DNA from: Letharia columbiana
Lineage: Eukaryota > Ascomycota > Lecanoromycetes > Lecanorales > Parmeliaceae
Length of the DNA stretch: 64,000 nucleotides
Assembly (NCBI RefSeq): GCF_014066305.1
Contig: NW_023501041.1
Coordinates: 930,001-994,000, forward strand
Reading direction: 5' to 3'
Shown: in pieces, positions 1-13,892 of the stretch
How the letters are laid out: each line of letters opens with the position of its first letter
Numbering within the stretch: position 1 is the stretch's first letter
The notes under the pieces: model-generated
The model's database searches: none
Told to the model about the DNA's origin: nothing
What the model saw: only the letters and a program-made list of their open reading frames with translations
Program-made: the position numbers and the translations under genes

Positions 1-838
1 CCTGTAGGTTCGTTTTCGAATTACATTAGTTCGCTCCATCTACATGGCGGATTGCACTGACAGTCATTGCCAGGCATGCATAAACACTTCCGAATGATAT
101 CTATCTCTGAGAATCTGAGGAACCATGGCTACTCCTCTCCTCAAAATGCTCATACACGAATACCAGGGATCTGGGAGAAACTGGGGAGTCTGTACAATCT
201 CGAGACTCTTGATGCAAGAGTTAGTCTTCCAGAGACTGGGCCACAGGAAGCTTAGACTTATAGCTTCCAGGAAGACGCTTTCGGCGAACCAATCCAAATG
301 GACGGTGATCCTGCTGAGCAGCCCTTCTGTCCGTTCGCATTACCTGAAGATGAATACCGGGACATGATGTTTGGAAAGAGATTAGCAGGTGAAGGAACTT
401 CGTCGCCGCCGCTACTTGCCCACCAGCTCTCTGGCATGTCTGTTGAAGGCGGAAGAGCGGCAAGAAGATATAGTACCGTGGACGACACAGATGGTATGCA
501 TGCTCATTGATTTGCACGGACGCTTAGTGAATGTTCCAGATCCACGTTCTTCGCCAGCATCAATTAGTGGGCAAAAAATAAGCCGCAACACTCGTACGTC
601 GAAGGGTACGCGAACATCGCTGCTAGCAGAAGTCTCGACGATTGGAGGAAGACAGGGGAGTAAAGGATCAGTGGATCAAGGTACTGACGATGGTCAGAAG
701 GACGATGAAGATGACGGCGAGGCCATGGGGGAAGACGAGAACGATAGTAAAGCTGCCACGCTGAAGGATACTAGCAAAGCATCGAAAGGAGCTGCAATAA
801 AAAGTAATGCGTCGCGGAGAAGTGGACGGAAGAGGTAG
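1..838 (+). CDS. EAF7: Chromatin modification protein Eaf7 (NuA4 subunit), 5' partial
   Basis: Subunit of the NuA4 histone acetyltransferase complex (CT20/MRGBP family), acting in the nucleus. Exons read as 1..7, 74..219, 271..493 and 540..838; the introns (66, 51 and 46 bp) join in frame. The first junction rebuilds PVGMHKHF, followed by the family hallmarks FRMISISENLRNHGY and TRIPGIWEKLGSLYNLE. The second junction gives LDAR-EDAFG, close to the usual EREDAFG, then FALPEDEYRDMMF. The third gives TDDPRSSPAS. The C-terminal ~100 residues are an acidic then Lys/Arg-rich disordered tail ending RRSGRKR. About 224 residues are visible; the start lies before the window. The first donor (GTTCGT) is non-consensus but is the only one that restores the conserved PVGM motif. 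Family identification is confident; splice sites are inferred by hand. Confidence 0.9.
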
Positions 839-1267
839 GGTTCGGAATTGAAAGGGGGCATATTCTAGCCAAAGCTGCGAACCTTTTCCAAGATCCTTGG
901 CATTAAGCGTGAGTTTTGAGGCAATATACTACTACTACTGTAAGCCATAGTTTCACAGATTTGACCACAAGAATAGGGAACTAATAAGTGAATTCGGTGC
1001 TCAGGTGATTGATCCCTGTTGGAAGGAGCTGGAGGTTTTGCCCCACGAGACCGCGTTCAAGGCCGTTTGGTGGGGTTGCCTCGGCACTCGGCTAGCGCTC
1101 ATGGAGAACTGCAACTGCATTGCTTCGTGTTCAAGGACACACGTAATTTGGGGCATCCTTAAAAACAACAACACTCAAGAAAGCAATTCTCTTCCGCTCT
1201 TTCCTTGTTCTACACTGATCAGGAGCTCCTTTTCTCCTTAATTTTCCTTTGCTGACTGGCTCCGGGG
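839..1267. promoter_or_regulatory. Intergenic region upstream of the carnitine acetyltransferase gene, with a CCTCGG box
   Basis: No coding signal. At 1079-1084 there is CCTCGG, the core bound by the fatty-acid regulators FarA/FarB/Ctf1 in filamentous ascomycetes, 184 bp before the upstream ATG of the downstream gene. Acetyl-carnitine shuttling is needed for growth on fatty acids, so the site fits, but a single 6-mer can occur by chance. Confidence 0.35.
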
Positions 1268-3350
1268 ATGTTGCAAGCATTGGCAAGAAGCCGCTCAGCA
1301 TTCCGGAATAGCTCGACGACGGTCCATCCTGCAAAGGTAGCTTTAACAGTGGCTGAGATAAACAAATTGCAGGAAAGACTGACGGATTGCTCAGGCTTTC
1401 ACCATGGCGCCAGCAAATTCCCGACGAAGCTCGTCTGCGCTACCCGAAGGTATGGGGTCTTTCCTTTCATCCGGGCCCATCCTATTGTCGCATCGCTCAT
1501 GCATTGCGTGTCAGGGTACCGAGAAGACAGCTCGAAAGGTGACATGCTACGATTCGAGGATTCGCTCCCTAAATTACCGGTTCCTACCCTCGAAGAGACC
1601 TCAAAGCGTTACCTGAAGTCCGTACAACCACTGTTGAATAAAGCCGAGTTCGCAACAACGAAGAAAACCGTTGACGATTTCGTGAAACCTGGCAGCATTG
1701 GACAAGAATTACAAAAGAGGCTACAGGCCCGTCGAGAAGATCCCAAACACCGGAATTGGATCTACGAGTGGTGGAACGATGCAGCATACCTCAGCTATAG
1801 AGACCCGGTCGTGCCGTACGTAAGCTACTTCTATTCACATCGGGATGATAGGAGGCGACGGAACCCAGCGAAAAGGGCGGCAGCGTTGGCTACGGCTGTC
1901 CTCGCATTCAAAAAGCAGGTAGACAGCGGGAGTTTGGAACCAGAGTACATGAAAAGGCTTCCCATTAGCATGGAATCATATCAGTGGATGTTCAATGCGT
2001 GCCGCATTCCTGGCAAAGCAGTCGACCACCCAGTCAAATATTCCCATGAAGACCACAAATACATTACGGTGGTCCGAAAGAACCAATTTTTCAAAGTGAT
2101 GTACGAGGTCAGTGGCCAACAGCTCAACGCTGCAGAGTTGGAGAGGCAGTTCAATCGAATTTACAAGATGGCGCAAAAGACTCCAGCAGTCGGTGCATTG
2201 ACTACTCAAAATCGTGATATCTGGTACTCCGCTCGCGAGACACTTCTCTCGGCGCATCCAGCCAACGCTGCTGCGTTGGAGACCATCCAGGCTTCAGGGT
2301 TCCTGATCTGCCTGGATGATGCCTCACCAGTAACGTTAGAAGAGCGTGCCCATCAGTATTGGCATGGTGATGGTGCGAATAGATGGTTTGATAAACCCCT
2401 GGAGTTCATCGTTAATGAGAATGGCACTTCTGGCTTTATTGGCGAGCACAGCATGATGGACGGCACTCCTACTCATCGACTAAACGACTACATAAATATG
2501 ATGATCTTCACCAACAAACTCGACCTCTCCGACTCCAACGTCCGCTCCGACCTCGCTGAGCCTGTGGCCGTCAAATTCCACATCAACGAAGTTGTGAACA
2601 AGGAGATCCACCGGGCCATCTCCGATCATGAGAACCTAATTGCACAGCATGAGCTGAGGGTGCAAGCCTATCAAGGCTACGGCAAAGGTCTAATCAAAAA
2701 GTTCAAGTGCTCGCCAGATGCTTACGTGCAGATGATCATCCAGCTCGCTTACCACAAGATGTACGGCACCTGTCGTCCCACCTACGAATCAGCCGCTACT
2801 CGACGCTTCCAACAAGGCCGCACTGAAACTTGCCGTAGCGTCAGTGATGAGAGCGTAGCATTCTGCGCTGCCATGGCGGACCCGGAGGTTCCTCCAGAGG
2901 AATGCGTTAAGGCTTTCCGAGCCGCTGTTGACGCCCACGTCAAGTACATCACTGATGCAAGCGACGGAAAGGGCGTTGACAGACATCTGTTCGGCCTGAA
3001 GAAGTGCTTGAAGGAGGGAGAGGAGTTGCCAGAGATCTTCAAAGATCGAGCATACGGTTACAGCGGAACGTGGTATCTAAGCACCAGTCAATTGAGTAGC
3101 GAGTATTTCAACGGATACGGGTGGAGTCAGGTTATAGATGACGGCTTTGGCATTGCGTATATGATCAACGAGAACAGGTGTGTAGTCCAATTGGTTGATG
3201 AAATCATGGCTAACGGCATGTAGCATTCAGTTCAACATTGTGAGCAAAGGATTGGGCAGTGAGCGCATGAGCTTCTGGCTTAACGAGGCAGCGGGCGATA
3301 TTAGAGATCTGCTTCTACCAACGACCGAAGGCCCAAAAGCAAAGCTGTAG
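1268..3350 (+). CDS. CAT2: Carnitine O-acetyltransferase, dual mitochondrial/peroxisomal
   Basis: Transfers acetyl groups between CoA and carnitine so that acetyl units can cross organelle membranes. Exons read as 1268..1336, 1395..1449, 1515..3177 and 3224..3350, giving 637 aa. The catalytic motif GEHSMMDGTPT carries the active His (codon 2447-2449, about residue 353). The choline/carnitine acyltransferase fold starts at LPKLPVPTLEET. The last junction gives NENSIQFNIVSKGLG, as expected for the family. Exon 1 encodes a basic, Ser-rich, acid-free presequence (MLQALARSRSAFRNSSTTV) typical of mitochondrial import. Exon 2 holds a second ATG at 1404 in a good context (CACCATGG), and the protein ends in AKL, a PTS1 peroxisomal signal. 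A transcript starting inside intron 1 would give the peroxisomal form. Intron 1 has a CTGAC branch site 12 nt before its acceptor. Confidence 0.9.
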
Positions 3351-4118
3351 ATTTAAGGGAAGCATATTGATTCAGGCGGCACCTTGTATAGGATACTGCA
3401 AGGTCTCTACATTTTGCACATTTTGAAAGCCATGGATTGCTTCAAGTAGGGTGTACTCTACCACAGCAATAGCATACTATTGTTCGGGCAACCTTCTGAA
3501 TCATCAGTTGTCATTCCAGACTCCACTGAGTACTGGGTCTCGCATATTTCGAGGGTACTCTATATAGTACTTTATATTGTACTTTATATAGTACTTTATG
3601 AAATCGGCTTTGCTTCTGGTCTCATGAGTGCTTATCGGATTGGCTTGGACGAGGAGCTCGACCCCGCTTCGGCAGCTCGCGCGTTCCTGATGTGGCCCCT
3701 GTGAGAATTGTGAATCACATCACCCCCGATAAGCGGCGAGTCTCGTCATAATCCTCCAACATCACGTCAACATGGAAGTCATACAGAGTCATGAGTGCAA
3801 CAAAGCTTCCTCCAGATGCAGGATTCATTGCAAAGCATCTTCTTCCTATTTGCGTCCAGCTGGAGAAAGGAAGTTGAGTCGATTACTCTAGGAGTTAGGA
3901 CTGCTTTGTCTGCACTAACATTGCCACACTGCACCTAGGGCATGACCTTTATGGAAACTTATGCATAACTCCGCATTTGCACAAGTGTCATACAAAACCG
4001 CTGTGTGAATCAGGAGTAAGGTAATCCCTCGTCTCCGCGCCATAACCCTGTTTGCAACCACTCACCCTCCACATCCCATCTGCTCGGACCATGAAATCTG
4101 CCAAACCCCGCCGCCAGA
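3351..4118. other. Intergenic region with a short imperfect TATATAGTACTT repeat
   Basis: No supported gene. Positions about 3557-3600 hold three to four imperfect copies of a 12-nt unit (TATATAGTACTT and variants); a 74-codon open frame over it looks like chance. The last ~30 bp are 5' leader of the next gene and contain an upstream ATG at 4091. Confidence 0.5.
3557..3600. repeat. Short tandem repeat, 12-nt unit
   Basis: Alternating TATATAGTACTT / TATATTGTACTT units, three to four copies, AT-rich and intergenic. Confidence 0.6.
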
Positions 4119-6790
4119 ATGCCTATCCACCAAGATCCTGAACAGCAGCTCTCGAAAGCTTACAAACAAGAAGAGCTTCCTCCACACCATGTCAACGTGC
4201 GGAGACTGTCAGAAGAGACCATAAGGACAGAATACTGTGACGGGCCGGTACCGGATATCGAAATGGACGATGTTGCCCTACAGACACGGAGAGAAGGCAG
4301 GGTTAGCAATAATGGAGAAGCAGTCTGCAGTGATAGGGCCGAGTTGATCGAACGAATCAAGCGAGGAGAAAGTCCCACTTGGATTCCTAATCAGGCGGTG
4401 AGTTGGGGGTGGCCTAGTCTTTGAAGTACATTCGGGGATTCTGGGTATGGTCCACATCTATGAATACATGGCCATGGACTTTGCAAGCCAACCTCTAAAG
4501 GGTGATTTGGTTGTGTCAAGCTGCTTGCTTGAACGTTGTATCATGGTCAAGGAGAAGTCGATTCACATGTACCGGACGTGCAAGCTTCTTTGACCTTCTT
4601 AGAGGCAATGTTACGTTGGAGATAGTAGCTAACGGACATATCGTACAGCTGCAAGAGGAGTACCTCAAGACCAATAATGGGGATGTTCCAAGCCTTCGAC
4701 GCCAGACTTCCGAGTGGAAAGCCCCTTCCCCTCTCCTTCCAGCCGCCGAAATCAAGGGTATGGCACAGAAGCAGGATGGTACATTGAATGACGGATTAAG
4801 TACACCATTGGAAGTTCAGAGACCAAGGTCAGCTTTACACGCTGGGGACTTCACGGAGGAACATGGAAAAGTGAAGGAAACTTCACGAGACTCGCCACGG
4901 GTTTCCAGGCGTTTTGATGCTTTCCCAAAAGGGGCCCTAGGGACTTCACCAACGACTCCCTGGTATGATCCGCCTTCATCATTCAAGGAATTTGATGCGA
5001 GCTCCCAAGTCAGTCCCCGTGACCGAGACTACGCTCCCTCAGACCGAAGGCCTTGGAGGAGCCGAGCACCATCACTTAGCTCGTACTCATCATCAAGCTA
5101 TGTACTCAAGGCCCCCACAACTCCATTGGTCCAGCAATCAAACACGACCGATCTGGACTTCTCCCCAACGATTCGTTCCGTTAGCCCCGAGAAAGGCAAC
5201 AGGCGCCATACATTACCTCCCAATACCCTTCAAGATATGCACTCGTCCTCTAGTGGCCAAGCTTCGACTTTTTCACAGGCAGCTCGTCATCCTCCATCGT
5301 ATCGAAGGGAAGGTCCTTTTCCATATGGCCACCATCAGCGCAGATCTTTGACTTCGAATTGGTCTTTGCAAGCTTCCAGCTCCCCGCAAACGCCTGCGTA
5401 CCTACGCCCAAGGCGGATATCATTCTCTTCCGAGGCTTCCCCTCGGCAGCATGCCCACATGGTGGGATCTTACGAGGAGTCCATCCTTCGTGGATGGATG
5501 TCAACCGCTCCCTCTAAGCCTCTAGATTTTACGGCCCAGATTGGCGTCCTTGGTAAAAGCAATTGCAAGCCCAAATGTCCAGCTCATGTGACTGTTCCTT
5601 TTCCTGCGGTGTTTTACAGCTGGAGTGCAGGCAATGGTAGGAGCTCCGTGAACGATGATCCTAGCCCCTACGTGGGCCACATCGATCTACAGCACTCGTT
5701 ATCACCTCCAGAACCTGAAATGGCTTCAACGCTCCAAGCAGAGGTTAAGGTTGAATCTCAGACCAAAGTGAAGGGTGCGGAGCATGATACAACCGCTGCC
5801 AAACTTTCTCCGAGAAAATCCAAGAAGAGAAGGCGTACCTCGCCTGCATCTGCTCCGCCCAGAGGGAGCTACAGGATACCTGAGCAGGGCCAATTACAGA
5901 TTATCATCAAGAACCCCAACAAGACAGCGGTGAAGCTTTTTTTGATCCCGTATGACTTATCTGGGATGGAATCAGGCACCAAAACGTTCGTGCGACAGCG
6001 TTCCTACTCGGCCGATCCAGTCATCGATAGCCCCCTGGCCTCAAAACCTGAACCGGACGCAGCGTTTATATCCGGCAAACCAACTCTGCGCTATCTGATC
6101 CATTTGAACATCTGCAGCCCTTCAAAAGGACGATTCTACCTTTACCAGCAGATCAGGGTTGTCTTCGCGAACCGCGTGCCAGACAACAAAGAGCAGTTGC
6201 GAAACGAGATCCAGGTACCCCAGCCAAGATTCAGCGCTTATAAACCAAGTAGAGACCCGTTGTTTGGTGCCAGCTTGAGCGCAGGTGCGAAGCTAACGGC
6301 AGAAAAGGCATCTAGAAGACGGAGCTCCGGGTTCGGGTTTGATAGCGACGAGGCTGATGGTCATGCTACGCAGACTTTTACAGGCGGATCAACGTTCCCC
6401 TTCATTACTGGCCCCCCCGTTCCTCCTATTCCTGCAATACCGTTCAATATCGCAGTGTCACGGCAAAGGCCTACCAAGGGCCAGGGGAGCAGCAACAGTG
6501 AAGCCATGGACCTGGATACTTCGAGGCCCACCACCGCGTCAGACATGCAATCGCCGTTGAGCGACAAGACTACCATTTACTTGAATGGCGTGCAGCCATC
6601 AAGCTCATATAAGAGCAATTCCTCCAGCAATGGTAGCGACGGCTACAACAAGCTGAACAAAGGAGAGTCTGGCTACGGCGGCGTCTTTGGGAGGCCTGGT
6701 ACTCCGGAGCCCGGCGAAGGCTTATTGGCAAGAAGACTGAAAGGGTTAGGTGTCCAGCGAGATTCGAGACAGGTAGAGGAGGAGATGTGA
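4119..6790 (+). CDS. Atos/FAM214-like conserved-domain protein
   Basis: Exons 4119..4397 and 4649..6790, joined by a 251-bp phase-0 intron (donor GTGAGT; CTAAC branch before ACAG), giving about 806 aa. Residues ~100-350 are low-complexity Ser/Pro/Arg-rich sequence. The conserved part starts near residue 365 (GSYEESILRG, PSKPLDFTAQIGVLGKSNCK, CPAHVTVPFPAVFYSW) and continues after a basic stretch (RKSKKRRR) as YRIPEQGQLQIIIKNPNKTA, VKLFLIPYDLSGM, and LRYLIHLNICSPSKGRFYLY. These blocks are characteristic of the Atos (FAM214/DUF4210) and 'chromosome segregation during meiosis' domains. Animal members are linked to transcription regulation; the fungal role is poorly known. A short upstream frame (ATG 4091) overlaps the start codon in another frame and may lower translation. 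Another small exon inside the long intron cannot be excluded. Confidence 0.8.
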
Positions 6791-7342
6791 TTGTATTGAT
6801 CATCAATCATGGTGGAATTGCACGACTTTTTGTTGGGGGGGGGGGGAGTTGTCCGGGTTTTAGGCCTTGAGCATAGATAGCGGCGGCATTCCGAATACCT
6901 ATAATATTGTCCGTACAGAGTACGATGATGAAAAAAGGGTTCCCCTTGATGAATAGTATCCGCTTCAGTTTCGATTCAGATTCACTTGAAGCTCTTGGCG
7001 GGACCGTTCCTCTTGGCGCCTCGGGCGTGCGGTCTGAGCTTCGGCAGACCTATTTCCCGAGCCCACCTCTCGCCCACCTCGCTCACCGCCACCGGTTCCT
7101 TTTATTAACGAATGATACTCATACCTAGTATAAAGAGGCGACAAGTATAGGCTTGATAATTCAATGTGCTCATCGTAATTTGCGCGTTCTTTACTGGCTT
7201 GTTCATTGAAGGGCACATTCTCTTTGGCCTCTGTAAGATTAAGTATCAATCAAAAAGTTCTTTATTTGCGGCTTCAAATTTGACTATTTGACCCAAATTT
7301 GACCGCTCGCCAATAATTTTAATTTCTCCCCCTTCGCGCAGC
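6791..7342. other. Intergenic region with a 12-G homopolymer
   Basis: Short open frames only. A run of 12 G lies at 6835-6846, just past the stop of the upstream gene. The rest is the presumed promoter of the sterol desaturase gene; I saw no clear sterol-regulatory element. Confidence 0.5.
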
Positions 7343-9104
7343 ATGGCCGCCCTTGTGAATGGAAGCTTTGCATCGCCAATTGCAAGCGCAGACTACACTG
7401 CTCTCAGCCCAGCAGAGGGAGGACTCCTGTCAAGAGTGTACAATGGCATGAGCGGACTCAGTGTCACAGTCACCCTGCTGTTGATACTTGTCGCATATGA
7501 TCAATGTGAGTTTACATTGCATCCACAGCTTCTATGGGTCGCTGAGGTATGCCGCAGTCAAATATGTCTGGAACAAGGGATCAATTGTTGGACCGTCGTG
7601 GAAAATACCCTTCATTGGGCCGTTCCTGCAATCCGTCAATCCAAAGATGGACGAATATAAGGCAAAGTGGGCGAGTGGAGACTTGAGCTGCGTTTCCGTC
7701 TTCCATAAGTACGGACAAGCAGCTCTGATACCACCAATTGCAAATGCTGATCGCGCTGTTTTAGGTTTGTGGTCATGGCATCGTCTCGGGATATGGCGCG
7801 AAAGGTCTTCAATTCACCTACGTTCGTCAAGCCTTGCGTGGTAGACGTAGCAATCAAGCTGCTCCGGCCTACAAATTGGGTGTTCCTGGATGGCAAGGCA
7901 CACATCGACTATCGCAAAGGTTTGAACGGCTTGTTCACCCGCCAGGCATTGGAGGCATATCTGCCAGGTCAAGAGGAGGTCTATGACAGATACTTCGCGA
8001 GGACTCTGGAGATATCGGAACAAGGAGATAAGGAGAAGGGTGTTCCCTTCATGCCATTTTTCCGAGAGCTCATGTGCGCCGTATCCTGCCGGACCTTCGT
8101 TGGCCACTACCTGTCCGAAAATGCAGTGAAGAAGATTGCAGACGATTATTGGATGATAACCGCGGCCCTTGAACTTGTCAACTTTCCAATCATCCTTCCT
8201 TTCACCAAGACGTGGTATGGGAAGAAGGCGGCGGACATGGTCCTTGACGAATTCGCCAACTGCGCCGCAAAGAGCAAAGCACGCATGGCCGTCGGCGGTG
8301 ACATCACTTGCATCATGGACGCCTGGGTAAAGTCTATGATCGATTCCACTAAATATAATGAGAAAATTGCCAAGGGGATTGCGGTCGACCCGGAAGAGAA
8401 ACCTGCCACCCTCGTCCGCGACTTTTCCGACTTTGAGATCTCCCAAACTGTCTTCACATTTCTTTTTGCCTCGCAAGATGCGACCAGCAGCGCCTGCACC
8501 TGGCTCTTCCAAATCATGGCCGACAGACCCGAGATTCTCGACCGCGTACGCGCAGAGAATCTTGCAGCCCGCAACGGTGACAAGGATGTTCGCTTCAGCA
8601 TGGACTTACTCGAAAACCTCCCTTATACCCGCGCTGTTGTGAAAGAACTCCTACGGTATCGGCCGCCAGTTATCATGGTGCCCTACGTTGTCAAGAAGCC
8701 CTTCCCTGTCACAGATAGCTATACCGCGCCTAAAGGTTCCATGATAATACCGAGCTGCTGGCCCGCACTACATGACCCAGAAGTCTACCCAAATCCTGAT
8801 TCATACGATCCCGAGAGATGGATCAGTGGGGATGCGGAGAGCAAGAGTAAGAACTGGTTAGTGTTTGGTACTGGTCCACATTACTGTCTGGGACAGACGT
8901 ATGCACAATTGAATTTGATCGGTATGATTGGAAAGGCCAGTCTGTGCCTAGACTGGTCGCATAAGCCTACCGAGAAGAGTGAAGATATCGAGGTTTTCGC
9001 CACGATATTCCCACAGGTGAGTCTGTCATCCGAAAAAAAAGTAAAGAAGTGCTAATAGTTGGCAACAGGATCACTGCCCGTTGGTTTTCTCAAAGCGATC
9101 ATGA
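7343..9104 (+). CDS. ERG5: C-22 sterol desaturase, cytochrome P450 61
   Basis: Introduces the C-22 double bond in the ergosterol side chain in the ER membrane. Exons 7343..7505, 7558..7708, 7765..9016 and 9069..9104 give 533 aa. An N-terminal hydrophobic anchor (LSVTVTLLLILVAY, about residues 39-52) is followed by KYVWNKGSIVGP, GELSCVSVFHK-like sequence rebuilt across intron 2, and RPTNWVFLDGKAHIDYRKG, which is typical of CYP61. The K-helix ExxR is in VKELLRYR. VPYVVKKPFPVTDSY is a CYP61 signature. The haem loop FGTGPHYCLGQ carries the Cys ligand (codon 8885, about residue 479). The last 11 codons (DHCPLVFSKRS) come from a tiny terminal exon. The gene is complete, with all key motifs present. 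Confidence 0.95.
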
Positions 9105-9416
9105 ATGCTGCCATCTTTGTTTCTCAGCTTGCACGAGTCCTCATATCATTGTAATTAGATTTCCCTTTTTCTTCTTCGTCCCGCGACATTACATTACCCG
9201 GAGTCGTGTCGGGTGGCTTTTATGGCCGTTCTGGGCGTTCATATAGCGTCTGATTCATTACTTCGAAGTTCCAACATCCTCGTCATATAATCACTCCGCG
9301 TCCGTTGTACCCTCTTCTAGACATCGCTAGATGTTACACTGCCTCTATCTCTTCTCTCCAATACGTGATCTCTACGGCAAGTTTCAATATCCCGCGGACT
9401 CTCACCTCCTAACCCT
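9105..9416. other. Intergenic region between convergent genes
   Basis: Shared 3' region of the sterol desaturase gene and the convergent rhodanese gene, CT-rich on its right side. Nothing else seen. Confidence 0.5.
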
Positions 9417-10103
9417 TCACCGTTCAACCTCCCCTCCCCTCCCCTCCCACTCGATCCACCCGCCTTTCATATCCCCGGCCCTGACTCCCACCCACTCCCT
9501 CGCCATCCTAGCCGCAGCTCTACTCCTCACCCCGGCCTTGCAGTAAAAAACCACCTCCTCCACCCCCATCCCCCCTCCACCTTCCCCCGCTTCCCCACCA
9601 GCATCCGCCCCCTCAACCCCATCCTCCGCACCCAACCCGCCGCCCGCCTCCCTCCCCTCCGCTTCCGCCGCGTACGGCGACTCCGACGTCGACGTCCGGA
9701 ACGCGTGCGGTTTCCCGAACCCGAACCTGTCGAAGAAGTCCCCGTCGCTCAGGTGGAACGCGTCCGGGTTCGACGTCAGGGGCATGGAGTAAGCGCCCGG
9801 GATCCGGCCCGATTCCTGCACTTCGGCCGGCTCGCGGACGTCGATGATGATGGTGCGGGAGGGCGAGGGGGAGGGGTCGGCCGTGAGGGCACGCACCTCT
9901 TCGAAGGTGTAGGGTCTGGGCGCCGAGGGTTCCGTGCTGTGACGGTGTCGGTGGCGGGGGGTGAGGGGAAGGGGGGATGGGAGGGGGCGGCGGAGGAGGT
10001 GGGTGTGGTGGCGGCGGAAGAAGCGCGGGGGAGCGGCGAGGACGGGTTGTCGGGTGAGGATTGGGATGACGGTTTGGGCGAGGAGGGAACGTGGCGGGGC
10101 CAT
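9417..10103 (-). CDS. Rhodanese-domain protein, probably mitochondrial thiosulfate sulfurtransferase
   Basis: Single exon, 228 aa from the ATG at 10103. A longer open frame to 10202 begins only at TTG. Residues 1-45 are Arg-rich and acid-free (MAPPRSLLAQTVIPILTRQP...), a plausible mitochondrial presequence. The rhodanese fold follows: YTFEEVRAL, IIIDVREPAEVQESGRIPGA, MPLTSNPDAF, and the active-site loop FYCKAGVRSRAA with Cys188. It resembles the single-domain yeast Rdl/Aim42 type. Between RFGFGKP and the catalytic loop there is an unusual Gly/Ala/Glu-rich insert of about 45 residues, encoded by very GC-rich DNA. No splice pair that removes it was seen. The other strand also reads open here, which is a composition effect. 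Confidence 0.8.
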   Translation of the reverse strand: MAPPRSLLAQTVIPILTRQPVLAAPPRFFRRHHTHLLRRPLPSPLPLTPRHRHRHSTEPSAPRPYTFEEVRALTADPSPSPSRTIIIDVREPAEVQESGRIPGAYSMPLTSNPDAFHLSDGDFFDRFGFGKPHAFRTSTSESPYAAEAEGREAGGGLGAEDGVEGADAGGEAGEGGGGMGVEEVVFYCKAGVRSRAAARMAREWVGVRAGDMKGGWIEWEGRGGEVER

Positions 10104-11199
10104 TGGGATGTTGGGGAGCGGTACGCACTGGTGGAGAGAAGGTTGGGGAGAGCGAGCATGAGGTCCGGCCGCCCCGTCGTCTATCGACCGAAGTTTATCC
10201 AAGACGGACTATTTCCCCATTCAGTTGTCACACATCACACCAACACTTTGACCAAATGTAGAACAATCTTTGGAGGAAAGTCTGGCTCGTCCACGTATGC
10301 TTCTGTCTGGCTCCTTCGAAATCGAATAACCTACCAATGACATCTGGGAAGGCGCTCCCCCTCGGTGCAGACTTGGTCGTCAAGCCCCGCTGCTGGATCG
10401 GTCTCTTTTTCCGAAGAAGCCATAACCCCTCCGTTCCACTCCCCTCGAAATGAAAACGGCACTACGAAGGAGGCGAGCGAGGATCCCGTCTTCCCACAGC
10501 ACAAAGTTCGACATCGAACCTGCGGACCGTAAGCGCGGGACGCGAACTGAATAGTACAGTACGCTGGGTGAGTAATGTATGGGCGATCCGAAGGGTTTGC
10601 TCCGCGCTGGCGAGACCGGTGGGTGTGGCGGTTATGCAGGTCTTTGGACGGGAAGCTGGCAAAGGGGGCTTTCGGCGCCTGAGACGCCTGAGGTCTGTGA
10701 TCCGCTGAGGGAGGAGCTTGAGGGGTTGGGGGGGGGGGAGATGGTGGAGAAGACGGTTGGGGAGGTGGAGACGAATACTCGGTAGGTCAGGAGCTGTGAT
10801 GCTGCTTGGAAGAGGGAGCCGCTGGAAACAATGGTCTCTAGATCAATACCAGCATGCCGCCACGAATGATTCGACGAGGTCAAGGCAAGAGGTACAATGT
10901 TTGCACAAAAGCATCTGAACACTCAGTCGTTCTTCTCTACTAGCTTCCACAAATCAAAGGGTACTGTGCAACGCCGATGCATCAAATGATCCCTCCCTCG
11001 TGGCTCGGTGCAGATTTGATACCGCAAACATTGTCTCCCAGACCAACGCCGCGCCCATCCCAACCACTTCTCTTACCTCAAAACAGACCGAACTTAGATC
11101 TTATACACAATACCGTCGCTCTCGGAATACCTATTTCACCAATCGTTATTAGCCAAACTCCCTTGACACCAGCTTCGACAAAGCGAAAAGGGCTAAGGC
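10104..11199. other. Intergenic region, no recognised gene
   Basis: About 1.1 kb between the rhodanese start and the MCM3 stop. Several frames of 60-100 codons exist on both strands (for example minus 10632-10922), but they are of biased composition and match nothing I know. It must contain the rhodanese promoter. Confidence 0.4.

Positions 11200-13892
<2,693 letters not shown>

Noticed and set aside
3480..3704. 74-codon frame with repeated VLYI
   Set aside because: Produced by the short TATATAGTACTT repeat, with no start context or homology.
9705..10340. 211-codon plus-strand frame over the rhodanese
   Set aside because: Result of very GC-rich codons on the opposite strand; the rhodanese active-site motif fixes the coding strand.
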